Shown here: piece by piece, positions 53,908 to 64,000 of the stretch | Layout of the letters: each line of letters starts with the position of its first letter | Position numbering within the stretch: the stretch's first letter is position 1 | NCBI GenBank assembly: GCA_021521415.1 | Contig: JAIQDT010000299.1 | Coordinates: 1,116,001 to 1,180,000 of the forward strand | Source of the DNA: Bidens hawaiensis | Lineage: Eukaryota > Streptophyta > Magnoliopsida > Asterales > Asteraceae | DNA: 64,000 nt | Direction of reading: 5' to 3' | Notes under the pieces: model-generated | Seen by the model: only the letters and a program-made list of their open reading frames with translations | Databases searched by the model: none | What the model was told of the DNA's origin: nothing | Program-made: the position numbers and the translations under genes

Positions 53908-54323
53908 TGTAGGTTCCCTGGACGGATCGCACGAGATATCTCGATCAACTCAGGTGCGGAATCCCTGCGTAGATCGTTACGAGTGTAGAACACGAATCAC
54001 ACGAACACACGAAACGAACACACGTTATATAATAACTCAAACACGTGATACGATATCACTATTACAGACACATGTTAAAGCTCTCGTAACAACTCGAACA
54101 AAACTAACACGAACAACTGATTCAGCCGTAACCTATCAATATAAATACACGACAACTTCGCCTGGCATGTTCAGGCGAAGTTGTCCATAACTTCGCTTGA
54201 CTAACAAGTTCGCCTGTTAAGCGAACTTGTCAGTAAATTCGCTTAAACATACAAAACATAATTAAACATTACAGACTCGATTACAGACACTAGACTATGA
54301 ACTACTGACATTATGCACGAACA
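53908..54323 (-). repeat. Copia-2 5' LTR
   Basis: It is 416 bp, with about six differences from 41929-42344 (for example GAAACGAAC versus GAAATGAAC and GCACGAACA versus GCACCAACA). Confidence 0.92.
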
Positions 54324-54328
54324 ATTGT

Positions 54329-55060
54329 TCTACATTTTCACAGCATGGCATCTGAGGACCCGTATTCGCACTTATCATATTTTTCAACTATTTTTCAGGT
54401 TGATCGTGATGGTACGCTTGACCAGGATGAGATTCGGTTGCGGTTGTTAAGTTTTCATTAAAAAACAAAGCAAAGCCCTTGTTCAACTCGCTACCGATGC
54501 ATAAGCTATTTTTAGGTCGATCGTGATGGTACGTTTGACCAGGATGAGATTCGGTTGCGGTTGTTCCAGTTTTCATTAAAAAAAACAAAGCAAAGCACTG
54601 GTTCAACTCGCCACCGATGCATAGTATTGATAATTGGTGTGAGATGCAGCAAGTGTTTTTGAATGAGTGTTACTCATAGTCAAAGACAAACGACGCCCGA
54701 ATCGAGATTCATCATTTTTCACAGTTATCGGGTGAGTTATTTCATGAATCTTTCACTCGTTTTAAGGAGATGATTAGAAAATGCCCGCACCATCAGATTG
54801 AATTGTGGGAATTGGTGAAGAGTTTTGTAGACGGGTTGACTTATGAAGACATCAAATATTTAAAGGCATTGTGTAATGGTCAACTATTAAACCAACCCGA
54901 GGAGGATGATTGGGATTTATTGGAATTCATGTGTGAAGATTATCAATTAGAAGCATTAACCGAAAGAAGGAGGAAACAAGTGAATACCAGATCTAGTTAA
55001 ATTAGCTTCTGGTGAGTCTGAAAGGATAGCAGAGCAAGAATGAGAATTAGCAGTGCATAG
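54329..55060 (+). pseudogene. gag of the Athila/Tat-like element, third fragment
   Basis: It resumes after Copia-2 with MASEDPYSHLSYFSTI. A 117-bp tandem duplication follows, then ELFHESFTRFKEMIRKCP, ELVKSFVDGLTYEDIK and DLLEFMCEDYQLEAL, typical of Athila/Tat gag. Stops and the duplication disrupt it. Homology fades near 55060. Confidence 0.72.
54392..54624 (+). repeat. 117-bp tandem duplication in gag
   Basis: Two copies share GATCGTGATGGTACG, TTGACCAGGATGAGATTCGG and ACAAAGCAAAGC. They are about 90-95 percent alike, so the duplication arose after the coding sequence decayed or froze. Confidence 0.88.
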
Positions 55061-55080
55061 AAGAGAAAAAAGAAATAGGT

Positions 55081-58000
55081 TTATATTGAAGGACCAAATG
55101 GACTGGTAAAGTGGATCGAAAAGACTGAATCCGTTATCAATATCACTAACTGCCCACCAAATTGTATTGTCAAATATGCTACTTCTACGTTTGTGGACCA
55201 CGCCTTAATGTGGTGGAATACTATTGTGCAAATGCAGGGACAAGAAGTGATTAATCGTATGTCTTGGGCAGAACTTAAAGATCTTATGATGAAACACTTT
55301 TGTCCAAGAAATAAAATAACTTTGGAATTTAGAAATGAAGGGAGCATATCATTTGGGGTACACCCACCAGTTTAACGAACTGGCCCATCTAGTGCCATGG
55401 CTAGTTACCCCAGAATTTAAACGTACCGAATTTAACCCCCAAAGTAAGGAGTCTGGTTAATTCAACTGGTTACTTAACTTTCGAGAATGTCGTGTCACAA
55501 GCTTGTATTGTAGCTTCTAACTTGGTTAGAAATGGTGCGCTGAGAATGCCTAGGGAATCATCTGGTACAAAACGAACCGAGTATGGGGCAAGAGTACAAG
55601 AAAGACAAACAAATAAATGGGCACGCTTTACGATACAAAATTACGTCATGACCAGTTCTGATGTGAAGCAAGAAAAGTATAAAGGGCTTTTGCCAAATTG
55701 TGGGGAATGTGGTTATCATCATGTAGGTGAATGTCGGACCAATGCGTGTCACAAATGTGGGAAGGTTGGACACTATGTCCGTAACTATAGAACCATTATG
55801 AATATTATAAACCAACTATCCCACCTCTAGTATTCACAACTACCTCGACCCCAACCAATCTGACGACAACCAACTGAACAAAACCAACCCATGATAAACC
55901 GATATGCTTGTTATGAGTGTGGCAGTATGGAGCACATCAAGAGAGACTGCCCTAGTTTGAATCGAGTTACAACAGGAAGACAAACTCAAGGACCAGTATC
56001 GACGTCCAACTTGGCTAGAGGAAGTGTATTGTGATTAAATCGGATATAGTAGGTTTGGTAACATGTACATTCTTAGTTCTGATTGGTGTACTTTAGTTTT
56101 ATTTGATACGGGCACTGATAGAGGTTTTGTTTCTACAAATTTTACCCTTGGAAAAATATATACCAGCTAGTAAATTAATAGATCCCTATACTATACGACC
56201 CACTAAAGGTAAGACTATAGCTGTTAATCATACTGTTCAAAAACTACCCTCTCAATCTGATGACTAATTGCTCCTTATCGATCCACTCCCGATGGAATTG
56301 GAGAGTTGTTATGTAATAGTCAGTATGGACTACTTATTTGAATTCAAAACGAAAGTCGTATGTAAGGACAGAACTGTTATAATACCTCTTCCAGATAAAG
56401 AAGCGATCCAGTACATGGAGAAAAACCTAGTGCCATAATGCCTTTCGTATTCCGTCTTAAAGTATTAAAATATTTACATCAAGGATGTGTAGTGTATTTG
56501 GAAAAAAGTTACAATCTAATTATTCGATGAAAAGTGTATGGATTTCGGGATGATCAATGCACCAGTAGTGTTCATGAATCTTACAAACCGAATTTGTAAG
56601 CCCTATCCCGATAAGTTCGCCGTAGTACTCATCGACGATATCTTAATATATTTGAAAAACAAAAGAAAACAGGAACAATACTTATTGGTTATAAGGAATA
56701 CAATTCATAGGGCATCTTGCAAACTAAACAAGAAATTCATGTAGACCTCAGCAGGATGAAAACTTTTCCTGTATTACCTAAATTTTTATTTTCCTAACTC
56801 AAAAAGACCGAAATTATGAATGGGGAGAATAACAAGAAATGATATCCCAATTGCTAATACAAGGATTGTGATACACCCTGAAAAGGTTTAAGATGCGCAT
56901 TAATGCAAGGAAACATGATTATAGTATGCCCTTTCCAACAATTAAAAGTGTATAAGAAAAAGTATACTACCCATGATCTGGAATTGGGAATAGTTACCTT
57001 TGAACTTAAGACCTAGAGGCAGTACTTGTATACCACTAAATGTAGAAATCACAGGAACCACAAAAGCTTATGATCTATAACTGATATGAAGGAATTGAAT
57101 TTGGGATAATGGAGATGAATGGAGTTTGTTGAATGGTTATAATTGTGAAACCGAATCTAGCCTCCAAACCTGTGGAATCTCTGTGACTTAATCATGAATG
57201 AGGAAAACAAGTTCAAAAATTCTATTCATTCAAATACTAACAAGATGTATAAACATTTGAAAGAGTCTTGTTGGTGACCTGGTATGAAAAAGATTATACC
57301 TACATACATTGGTAAATGCCTGACTTACGCTAGAGTTAAGGCTAAGTATCAAAAACCATCGAGAATGTTACCACAACCTGAAATTTCCAAATGGAAGCGG
57401 GAACAAATTACAATGGACTTCTTAACACACCTTCTTAAAAACATCCCGAAAAAACGATGCGTCTGGTTAATAGTTCACCAGCTGACCCAATCTACACACT
57501 TTCTTCCGATTCAGAACAATTACACAATTGAAAAACTCACCTCCATTCATGTTAACTAAATCGTATCTCGACACAGTGTGCCTATTTCAGTAATTTCAGA
57601 TCGAGAGAATCATTCCACCTCTCATTTTAGGCAAGTTGCGCATGAAGCTTTAAGAACCCGAATCGATCTAAGCACGGGCTATCATCCTCAAACAGACGGT
57701 CAATCCGAGTGAACTATTTAAACACTAGAAGGTTTGCTTGACAACGATGTACAGACTATGGAGGAAATTGGAACAAGTACTTCCCACTAGTTTAATACTC
57801 GTACATTAACAATTATCCTAATTTTATACAAGCGACACCATATTTAGCATTATACGAGCCAGAACATAGAGCACCACTTTGTTAGACCGAAAGTTGGCAA
57901 TACTCAAGTTATAAAATCCGAGTTGATTTCGGAGATATAGATACAGCTCGTAAGATAAAAAACAAACTGAAAATCGCTGAAACTGACAAAAGAACTATAC

Positions 58001-58368
58001 CGAAATACGTAAGAAGTTGTCTCGAAAGTTAATCCCTTAGTGTATTGACTTAAACTATCTCACCCACGATATTTTCTGTAAAAAATCGCCTTACTGACGA
58101 GGCAGAAAAAGTAGCATTTGAAAAATTTATGCATAAACGACATACTGAACTTTATAAAGAAACTCATGCAAATATTAGATGGGAAAATCAAACAGTTACA
58201 ACACAACAAAATTTCATTAATTAAAGTTCAATGGAATCCACAACGGGTAACCAAATACATTCGAAACCGAAAGAACTAATTTTGAAACAAATATCCGTAT
58301 CTTTCCCCTAAAAAGGGCGTAATCGGTATATCAAATTTCAGGGATGAACTTTCTTAATTGGGGGAAAA
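55081..58368 (+). pseudogene. decayed chromovirus-type Gypsy gag-pol
   Basis: The 5' part is missing. Gag begins EGPNGLVKWIEKTESVI with ALMWWNTIVQMQGQ, then a CHKCGKVGHYVRNY knuckle (last Cys lost) and CYECGSMEHIKRDC. Protease has FDTGTDRGFVS at about 56102. RT has FGMINAPVVFMNL and VLIDDILIYLKN. Integrase has KMYKHLKESCW, TMDF, ISDR and STGYHPQTDGQSE, with one zinc-ligand Cys replaced. Stops occur throughout. It is an old copy, far more decayed than the others, ending at a TTGGGGGAAAA polypurine tract. Confidence 0.82.
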
Positions 58369-58965
58369 TGTGACATTCGTGACAAAACCAGGTATGTCTA
58401 AGTATTTAATTATCGAATAAGCGATTAACCCCTTATTGCGTAACGAATAAACGAATAACCAAACGAGTCTGGTTAGGACCTAGATATCTCGGGGGGCCAT
58501 CTATAAGTGATATACGTATATTAGAAGCTAACAAATTGATATTATGGCCTTAGTATAATAGCAAACCTGTTAAACAAAAACATACTCATTTAACTACCTG
58601 CTATGACTTTAAACGCGAAAGATAGTTCCAAAACAAGCATTGTATCATCCGTTTTTCGAAAAAGACTTACAAAATATTTATTTGGGATGTTATAAGCGAC
58701 GCGTGAAAATATTTTGGATTTTTACAACCTAATAGTATGTTTTTCTAAATTTACAAGAAATTGGCCGAAAACACTTGTTTTCGCGTTGTTTGTCGCACCT
58801 GAAATATTTTTGTTGCCAAAAACCAAAACCGAAATAAACTTGGACTCGGGATTTCACGTTCGGAGCATGAAAAACAAGACTAATGGACCAAAATTTGACC
58901 CAAAGGGGGCCCAAAAAGTCCCGACCGCCAAAGTGGACTAAATCCCCCTTATATATATATTGTTT
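58369..58965 (+). repeat. 3' LTR (left part) of the decayed chromovirus
   Basis: It starts TGTGACATTCGTGAC right after the polypurine tract and is interrupted at 58966 by Copia-3. The rest of this LTR is not in the window. ORFs on both strands at 58714-58941 are not genes. Confidence 0.7.
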
Positions 58966-59156
58966 TGTAACAAGCCTACTAGTAAGATGATGAGAAGAGA
59001 ATTAGGGAGAGAATAAGTTTATATTATTAATTGGTGTCTCATGCAATGAAATACCAATAAGTATTTATAAGGGGAGGAAAACTTAAGGAACAAGCTAAAC
59101 TATATTTAGTAGGTGATAATCATAATAAAAAAAAAATAATATCTATATTCATAACA
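58966..59156 (-). repeat. Copia-3 3' LTR, 191 bp
   Basis: Plus-strand ends are TGTAACAAGCC and ATTCATAACA. On the minus strand it follows the polypurine tract AATCAAGGGGG. TATA-like CTTATAAATACTT is on the minus strand near 59070. Confidence 0.8.
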
Positions 59157-59284
59157 CCCCCTTGATTATCAACTTTATACGCTTTATGCTGCCTCATTAA
59201 AAACCTTGCCAGGAAAACCCAGTGGGACAAAACCTTAGCTAAGGGAAAAAGAGTGCAGCGCATATTTTGTCCCCCTGATGAGAA

Positions 59285-61314
59285 TCAGTTAAGCTCCTTG
59301 AGTCGACGCATACCGATCCCATGAACCAGTTTCTTAAATGTTGAGGTCGGGAGTGATTTGGTAAACAAATATGCTAAATTATCACTAGAACGAACTTGTT
59401 GGACAATAACATCTCCACTCTTTTGCAAATCATGTGTGAAAAAGAAGATCGGCGAAATATGCTTGGTTCTGTCACCTTTGATATAGCCATCCTTAAGTTG
59501 AGCAATGCATGCCGCGTTATCTTCGTGTAAAACCGTCGGCCCTTCTTCTTTGGAAGATATTCCGCAAGATCCACGAATATATTGTATTACTCTCCTTAAC
59601 CAAAAACATTCTCGACTAGCTTCATAGATTGCTATTATTTCTATGTGATTAGATGAAGTAACCATGATTGTCTGCTTTACTGAACACCATGAAATTGCAG
59701 TACCTCCATATATGAAGAAATATCTAGTTTGAGATCGACCTGCATGAGGATCAGAAAAATAACTTGCATCTTCAAAACCAACCAAACTTGTTTTCGATTG
59801 GTTAGTGAAATACAAACCCATATCTTTTGTACCTTGGAGATATCGAAATATTTGTTTGACCCTATTCCAATGTCTCCTAGTCGGGCATGAACTATATATT
59901 GCCAATAAGTTTAAAGAAAACGATATATCCGGTCATGTATGGCTAGCAAGAAATATTAGTGCACCAATTGCACTTAGATATGGTACTTATTGACCAAGAA
60001 TTTCTTCTCCATCTTCCGGAGGTCGGAATGGGTCTTTCTCAACATCTAGTGCCCTTACAACCATCGGAGTACTTAATGGATGTGATTTCTCCATATAAAA
60101 TCTTTTGAGTAATTTTTCAATGTAATTTTCTTGGTGCACAAGGATCCCATCTTTAATATGTTCAATTTGTAACCAAAGACAAAACTTTGTCTTTCCAAGA
60201 TCTTTCATTTCAAATTCTTGTTTCAAGTATTCAATCGCCTTTTGGAGCTCCCCCAGAGTTCCAATTATATTCAAGTCATTGACATATACAACAATTATGA
60301 CATATTCAGATTCTGACCTCTTTATAAAAATACATGGACATATTGAATCATTTTTATAACTTTCTTTCAACAAATATTCACTAAGGCGATTATACCACAT
60401 ACGTCCAGATTGTTTTAGCCCATATAAAGATCTGTTTAATTTAATTGATAGATGTTCTCAAGAACTAGATTTACATGATGTTGGCAATTTGAATCCTTCA
60501 GGAAGTTTTCTATAAATATCGGTATCAAGTGAGCCATGGAGGTAGGCTGTCACAACATCCATTAGACGCACATCAATCCCTTCTTGTATTACCAGACTAA
60601 TAAGATAACGAAATGTTGTTGCATCCATCACTGGAGAGTATGTCTCCTCATAGTCAATTCCAGGTCTTTGAGAAAATCCTTGTGCTACCAATCGTGCCTT
60701 ATATCGTGTCATCTCATTTTTCTCATTACGTTTTCGCACAAAGACCCATTTATATCCAACGGGCTTTACACCTTCAGGTGTATGGACTACAGGTCCAAAA
60801 ACTTCTCGTTTCATGAGGGAATTTAATTCTGTCTCAATTGCGTCTTTCCATTTTGGCCAATCATTTCTATTTTTACATTCATTGACATATTTTGGTTCTT
60901 GATCCTCATTGTTTTCCATTACTTCAAGCGATATATTGTATGAAAAGTTGTCATCGATGTCGACTATATTTCGGTTCCATACCTTTCTAGACATAATATA
61001 ATTTATTAAGATATCTTCGTTTTCAGGTACCTGAGGTTCTTCTGGAATCATTATGTCTAGTGTCTCTTCAAGAGACTCCTTTTCGGGTATTGCAGTTACC
61101 TCGACAAGACCATCTACATTATTTGCTCCCTTTTTCTTTCGAGGATTTTTGTCTTTATAACCGATTGGTGTACCACGCTTTAAGTGTGCATTAGACTCAT
61201 TACCAATACGAGGTTGTCCATCAGAGACACCAATTTTTATTGGAGCATTAGCAGCTGGTATATGTGACTTAGTCACTCTCTTCGGGTCAGTAAATGAGTC
61301 CGGCAATTGATTTG
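59285..61314 (-). pseudogene. Copia-3 pol: RT and RNase H
   Basis: Three open pieces lie on the minus strand. RT has YKWVFVRKRNEKNEM, YKARLVAQGFSQRPG, MDVVTAYLHGSLDTDIY and WYNRLSEYLLKESYKND. The catalytic box reads VVYVNDLNII, with Asn for the first Asp of YVDD. RNase H has EDASYFSDPHAGRSQ, CFWLRRVIQYI, LHEDNAACI and KHISPIFFFTHDLQK. Frame breaks occur near 60430 and 59950. It is cut at 61315 by the next element, so integrase and gag are not here. It is not a Sirevirus: LTR length and sequence differ. Confidence 0.85.
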
Positions 61315-61812
61315 TGTAAGGCCCCGATACCCGAGAACCCCACAGTTGGTGTTCATTCCAAAACACTCGTAAAAATAATTAAACTTAAAAACAATTCTTT
61401 GCATTAAAATAACATCACAGAGTATAATACGGCGGAAAACGTAAATAAATGAATGAGTTCCCAAAACCCGGGGATTTAACCCCAAAACCAAAATTAAGTA
61501 TAACTTTTACAAGTGTTTTGAAATAAAATGTTGATAAACAATTCTTCATTCCAGTATGCCCTTCACCGTCCAAGTAGCTCCGTGCACGTCCAAGCGATAA
61601 GGCATCCTCTTCCTAACCTGAAATCTCACACTAACATGCACACAAAGTTAGCTAAAGCTGAGTGAGTTCAAGTTTTAAATAAGTAGCAAAAGTCTTAATA
61701 ATCATTCCAATGGTTTTAAAACGGTAAACGGAAATACATCGGTTAGGTCACCACATTCAATAAATAGTCATTCTTACGTATGAGCATCTCTATACGCGCA
61801 TTCCTATATATC

Positions 61813-61862
<50 letters not shown>

Positions 61863-63324
61863 CATTCAATAATAACATTCAGGGCCGAGAAAACGTAAAA
61901 CCCAAACACGTAACATTCGGCGCATGCAAACACAAAGAAGGCATACGCAACATTCAGTAGTCGAGACGACTACAACATTCGCCAAATATTGGCCATTCTA
62001 AATATATATAAATATATATATACATACACACATTCTATAACATTCCAAGGCCTACTAATACTAGCAAGCCTATGTAAAACCATTTAAAACATTTCATCAA
62101 GTGAGAAAACATTTTAGCCCAAAACTTAAAAATAGTAAAAAGGGGCATCATAAACTCATCTGAAATCAATCGAACACCTGCAACGAGCTAGGAAATCCCT
62201 AAGTGCACAATCACAAGCAAGGGCCTGTAAAGTATACACAACGTGTTACTAAGCTAGACCGTAAGAACACGCTTGTCTAATGGGCCATTCAAGCCCAACA
62301 ACTTGGCCCAAGGCCCAACACTTGGCCCAAGGCCCAACAACTTGGCCCAAGGCCCAACAACTTTCAATTAACCAAATCCACCCTACGATTAAGGTCGGGG
62401 CTTACCATGATGCACCACTCGCCCGTCGGCAATCAAATCGAGTCGAATACGCGCGTAATGAACCATAAAACAAATTGTTAAACGAATCAGCCCCACGTGG
62501 GCCAAATTCCCATTTTAATCCTTTCATTCATCATAATTAAGTCACCCGAGTTGATAGGGTTGATGATTCCTTTTTACAACTCTCAATTTAACATTTAAAC
62601 AAAAATTCACGCACCGCCGACTCGATTGACTAAGCACCAACCAAAATAGCCCCGAGCATCAAAAAAAATAATTTTCCCACAGCCCATAGACTCCCCTAGG
62701 GCTGTATAAACTGATTCGGTTGGTCATCCAACCGATTAACGCATCACACTCAACAATTTGTAATTCTACACCCGATAAATCCTAGTTTTCGAACTAAAAT
62801 TGATTGACCAACCTAAACACCTCCAATGGCTACAAAATTTTAATATGATTTAAATGCCATACCTGGGAATCTTTCTACACCGGAAACTCTAATTTTTATC
62901 CACGGGAAGTGGGTCAATTACACCTTGGCCGAAAATCTGTCCAACGAGAAGTATCGGCAAAATTAAGCATCAAAACGATTAGGGGTGAACAAAAAGAGTG
63001 TTGGGGATTGTAGTACATACCTTGAACTACTTCTAGGAGCTTGGAATCGATCAAAAAGTCGAAGAAAGGAAGGGAGGGGGCTGTTCCTTTGGGCCGATCG
63101 CTGAGGTAGCGGCTACTAGGGTTTATTTTTTTGTTTATTGTTATATTATAAAACATTTTCATTCTAGCCCTCGGAATTTAATAATAATGCAACTTGGAAG
63201 AAATTTTAAGCGATTAGACGCACCGGGATGACGTAAAGGCTTCCGAGAAACGTCGGATAAATCCCGAGAATTATAGATACTCTACAAGCTTTAGTTCTTG
63301 AAACCGGAATTAACGGGTGTTACA
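61315..63324 (-). repeat. 3' LTR (2.0 kb) of a Tekay-like chromovirus
   Basis: Plus-strand ends are TGTAAGGCCCCG and ACGGGTGTTACA. The expected target duplication on the left is ATTTG (61310-61314); its partner is outside the window. It contains a (TA)n run at about 61817-61860, and TTGGCCCAAGGCCCAA repeats at 62302-62361. Confidence 0.82.
62302..62361. repeat. CTTGGCCCAAGGCCCAACAA tandem repeat
   Basis: About three copies of a 20-21-bp unit are present, each with the self-complementary TTGGGCC/GGCCCAA core. Confidence 0.85.
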
Positions 63325-63405
63325 AGTCCACCCCCTTACAATGGGATTCGTCCCCGAATCCCGATGCGACAGGAACAACTGCGGATAATGCTTCATCATC
63401 TCGTC

Positions 63406-63999
63406 TTAGGTCTCCCAAGTGGCCTCGGAACCCTTACGGTGTTTCCACTGCACCTTCACCTGTCTAACCACCTTATTCCTCAAACGCCTCTCCTGACGGT
63501 CCAGAATAGCAATCGGTTGTTCATCATAGTTCAGCTTACTATCGAGTTCAATATCATCGAGAGGTACATGAGCCTCTTCATCCGCTAGGCATTTCCTCAG
63601 ATGGGACACGTGAAAAGTAGGATGAATCCTCGCGAGCTCCTCGGGCAATTCCAGCCTATATGCTACCTCACCGACTCGGGCCAATATACGGAACGGGCCA
63701 ATAAACCTCGGATTGAGCTTCCCCCGCTTATGAAAACGAATAATGCCCTTCCAGGGAGAAACTTTTAACATAACCCGATCCCCAGCCTCAAACACAATAG
63801 GCCTTCGCCTTTTATCTGCATAAGACTTCTGACGATCTTGCGCGGCCTTCATAAATGCTTTAATCTTGTCGAGCTTCTCAGTCGTAGCCTCGACCACCTC
63901 CAAACTACCCAACTGCTTCTGACCAATGGAACCCAACAGACTGGAGTCCTACACCTCCTACCATACAACATCTCAAACGGTGGCATCCCAATCGTGGCG
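63406..63999 (-). pseudogene. chromovirus integrase C-terminus and chromodomain (runs off window)
   Basis: The frame shows DRQKSYADKRRRPI, FEAGDRVMLKVSPWKG, KRGKLNPRFIGPF and HPTFHVSHLRKCL, then a chromodomain (VVRQVKVQWKHRKGSEATWE). TAA stands where relatives have Glu after WET, truncating the chromodomain; DEMMKHYPQLF follows in frame. Near 63925 a frameshift separates it from an upstream piece reading FEMLYGRRCRTPVCW. The polypurine tract GTAAGGGGGTGGACT adjoins the LTR. The remainder is outside the window. Confidence 0.85.
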
Positions 64000-64000
64000 T

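Larger units (their letters stand above)
41929..54323 (-). mobile_element. Copia-2, Sirevirus-type retrotransposon, nearly intact
   Basis: LTRs of 416 bp (41929-42344 and 53908-54323) differ at about six sites. The target duplication is ATTGT (41924-41928 and 54324-54328). On the minus strand the order is 5' LTR, Met-tRNA primer site, 5' UTR with palindromes, gag, pol (PR-INT-RT-RH), ~2.1 kb noncoding, a 981-codon third ORF, polypurine tract and 3' LTR. Coiled-coil gag, Copia pol order and an extra ORF after pol are Sirevirus traits. Three frameshifts, two in or beside homopolymer runs, are the only clear lesions. Confidence 0.92.

Noticed and set aside
53549..53993. Minus-strand ORFs in the Copia-2 5' UTR
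   Set aside because: Translations of the AACTTCGCC palindrome array and leader.

Overview
This window is a stretch of plant (eudicot) nuclear genome. It holds one intact host gene, on the left, and a very deep pile of nested transposable elements over the rest. The gene is spliced and encodes an Alfin-like PHD-finger protein. The repeats are Sirevirus-type Copia, Tekay-like chromovirus and Athila/Tat-like Gypsy elements, a BED-type hAT, a Helitron and a Pack-MULE. An Asteraceae-like source is my inference from the look of the Sirevirus proteins; nothing here proves it. There are no prokaryotic features, no CRISPR array and no rRNA.

Layout. 1-1130: end of a Copia-like element and its LTR. 1732-3109: a MULE-like transposon with ~235-bp inverted repeats carrying a captured CIPK kinase fragment (Pack-MULE). 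3839-4145: probable hAT MITE. 4408-10499 (minus): Alfin-like gene, five exons, 264 codons with intact splice signals; its third intron contains a Helitron (7068-9106) built of three tandem units. 11.2-15.46 kb: 5' LTR of an Athila/Tat-like element, split by a 3.1-kb solo LTR (11967-15080, TSD GACTG). Its primer-binding site is at 15470 and its gag is cut into three parts: 15616-16004, 41542-41928 and 54329-55060.

Inside that gag sits a 25.5-kb nest (16005-41536, TSD CTGAG/CTAAG). It holds a second Tekay-like LTR (from 16306), then Sirevirus Copia-1 (18094-38837, 379-bp LTRs, TSD TAGCA). Copia-1 carries scrambled chloroplast ycf2/ycf15 DNA, a solo LTR (19440-23961, TSD GTGGC) that itself carries a hAT element (20812-23667, TSD ATCGAAAC), and a gag-only Gypsy element (26097-33287, TSD GCCAT) with almost identical 2.2-kb LTRs. 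A second Sirevirus, Copia-2 (41929-54323, minus, TSD ATTGT), has nearly intact gag and pol and an open 981-codon third ORF. To the right are a decayed chromovirus (55081-58965), a Copia-3 pol remnant (58966-61314, minus) and the 3' end of another chromovirus (61315 to window end, minus).

The most unusual signal is structural. Several unrelated LTR elements here each carry their own family of short dyad-symmetric repeats in LTRs or untranslated regions. The best is a ~55-bp module, six distinct copies plus two LTR duplicates, in the gag-only Gypsy element: the core with a TATA-like box is nearly constant while the flanking stems change in compensating fashion. Copia-2 carries several dozen AACTTCGCC/GGCGAAGTT motifs, many as perfect hairpins. 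The two Sireviruses also share a ~1-kb noncoding block between pol and ORF3. All comparisons were made by eye; coordinates of element ends come from visible TG...CA ends and target-site duplications.
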